From: an uncultured Acidobacteriaceae bacterium | GTDB lineage: Bacteria > Acidobacteriota > Terriglobia > Terriglobales > Acidobacteriaceae | Length of the DNA: 64,000 nucleotides | Assembly (NCBI GenBank): GCA_903904755.1 | Contig: CAIVDV010000053.1 | Span: 62,001-126,000 of the forward strand | Reading direction: 5' to 3' | Shown: piece by piece, positions 63,621-64,000 of the stretch | Layout of the letters: the number at the start of each line of letters is the position of its first letter | How positions within the stretch are numbered: position 1 is the stretch's first letter | Made by a program: the position numbers and the translations under genes | Notes under the pieces: generated by a model | Seen by the model: the letters and a program-made list of their open reading frames with translations, nothing else | Database searches by the model: none | What the model was told of the DNA's origin: nothing

Positions 63621-64000
63621 ATGCTCGGCCGCCATCTTCTTCTTTCTCTGCTCTTTCCCGCTCTCGTCGTGGCCACCGCCGCCGCCCAGCAGCCCGCATT
63701 CGCCATTCCCGCCACCCCAGCCACTCCCACGGAGGCTATGCCGGCCATGGAAATGCACCACGCCCCCGCCACCATTCCCACCGGACCGCTGGTCGTCAGC
63801 TTCCAGGGCAAGCAGGAAAGCTGGACCGCGGCCACCCTCGCTCCCTTGCCCCACGTGACGATTCAGCTCTACAACGCCCACACCAAAACCTCCCAGAGCT
63901 ACACCGGCGTCCCGCTCATCACCCTGCTTGCGCGCCTCGACTTCCCCGCCACCCCGCACGGCAAAGACCTGCGCTACTACCTGGTCGCGGCAGGCGCGGA
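63621..64000 (+). CDS. Secreted molybdopterin-oxidoreductase-like protein, N-terminal fragment
   Basis: The first 126 codons of a gene cut by the window end. AGGGGG lies upstream of the ATG. A signal peptide (LLLSLLFPALVVATAAA) is followed by a Pro/Ala-rich linker and then LVVSFQGKQESWTAATLAPLPHVTIQLYN ... YTGVPLITLLARLD, which resembles the SUOX-like molybdopterin-binding fold found in small secreted proteins of Acidobacteria. The cofactor cysteine region would lie beyond the window. Transcribed divergently from nuoI across a 36-base gap. Confidence 0.6.
   Translation, partial: MLGRHLLLSLLFPALVVATAAAQQPAFAIPATPATPTEAMPAMEMHHAPATIPTGPLVVSFQGKQESWTAATLAPLPHVTIQLYNAHTKTSQSYTGVPLITLLARLDFPATPHGKDLRYYLVAAGA

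Overview
The window reads as a chromosomal segment of an acidobacterium, most likely class Terriglobia (Acidobacteriaceae-like). This is an inference from gene content, not from a marker gene: a very large FG-GAP plus Ig-like surface protein with the C-terminal membrane cassette common in that group, a DUF1800/DUF1501 pair, a PEGA-domain Ser/Thr kinase, a two-piece metH, and an F1Fo operon with separate b' and b subunits and no a or c genes. The DNA is GC-rich, and many genes are followed on the opposite strand by long meaningless open frames. I see no rRNA, tRNA, CRISPR array, insertion sequence or prophage.

Layout. (1) 1-12463, all on the minus strand: a Wzx/Wzy-type exopolysaccharide locus. 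In transcription order it has an initiating polyprenyl-phosphate sugar transferase, a WecG/TagA glycosyltransferase, a Wzc-like tyrosine kinase/co-polymerase, Wza-like export protein, flippase, O-antigen-ligase/polymerase, GT4 and GT2 glycosyltransferases, a PslG-like GH39 lipoprotein, and a GT4 enzyme cut by the window edge. Most junctions overlap or abut, so it looks like one operon. (2) 12638-25772, minus: a possible 51-residue membrane peptide, an outer-membrane beta-barrel protein, a 2320-residue surface protein with a structured leader, and a large Ser/Thr kinase. (3) 26030-29360: a TlpA/DsbD-alpha redox pair, arabinose-5-phosphate isomerase, a PD-(D/E)XK-like protein and an AbrB/ParE toxin-antitoxin pair. 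(4) 29410-37512: the DUF1501/DUF1800 pair, proS and a bifunctional penicillin-binding protein. (5) 37520-46310, minus: Fic protein, Nei, Lhr, two small unknown proteins, BrnA antitoxin and a brnT toxin gene with an in-frame amber codon. (6) 46416-47120, plus: a membrane protein whose two ends are the two halves of an acyl carrier protein in swapped order. (7) 47199-53572, minus: atp operon b'-b-delta-alpha-gamma-beta-epsilon, then hflX-hfq behind a short tandem-repeat block. (8) 56167-64000: a DegT-family aminotransferase, two-piece metH, hipBA with a clear palindromic operator, a lone nuoI, and the start of a secreted molybdopterin-oxidoreductase-like protein.

The most unusual items are the circularly permuted ACP-like membrane protein, the brnT gene broken by a single amber codon next to an intact antitoxin, and a possible shared leader RNA in front of the two big secreted-protein genes (short conserved words around a hairpin loop, 21308-21371 and 32949-32999). 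Function calls rest on motif recognition by eye; no database search was run.
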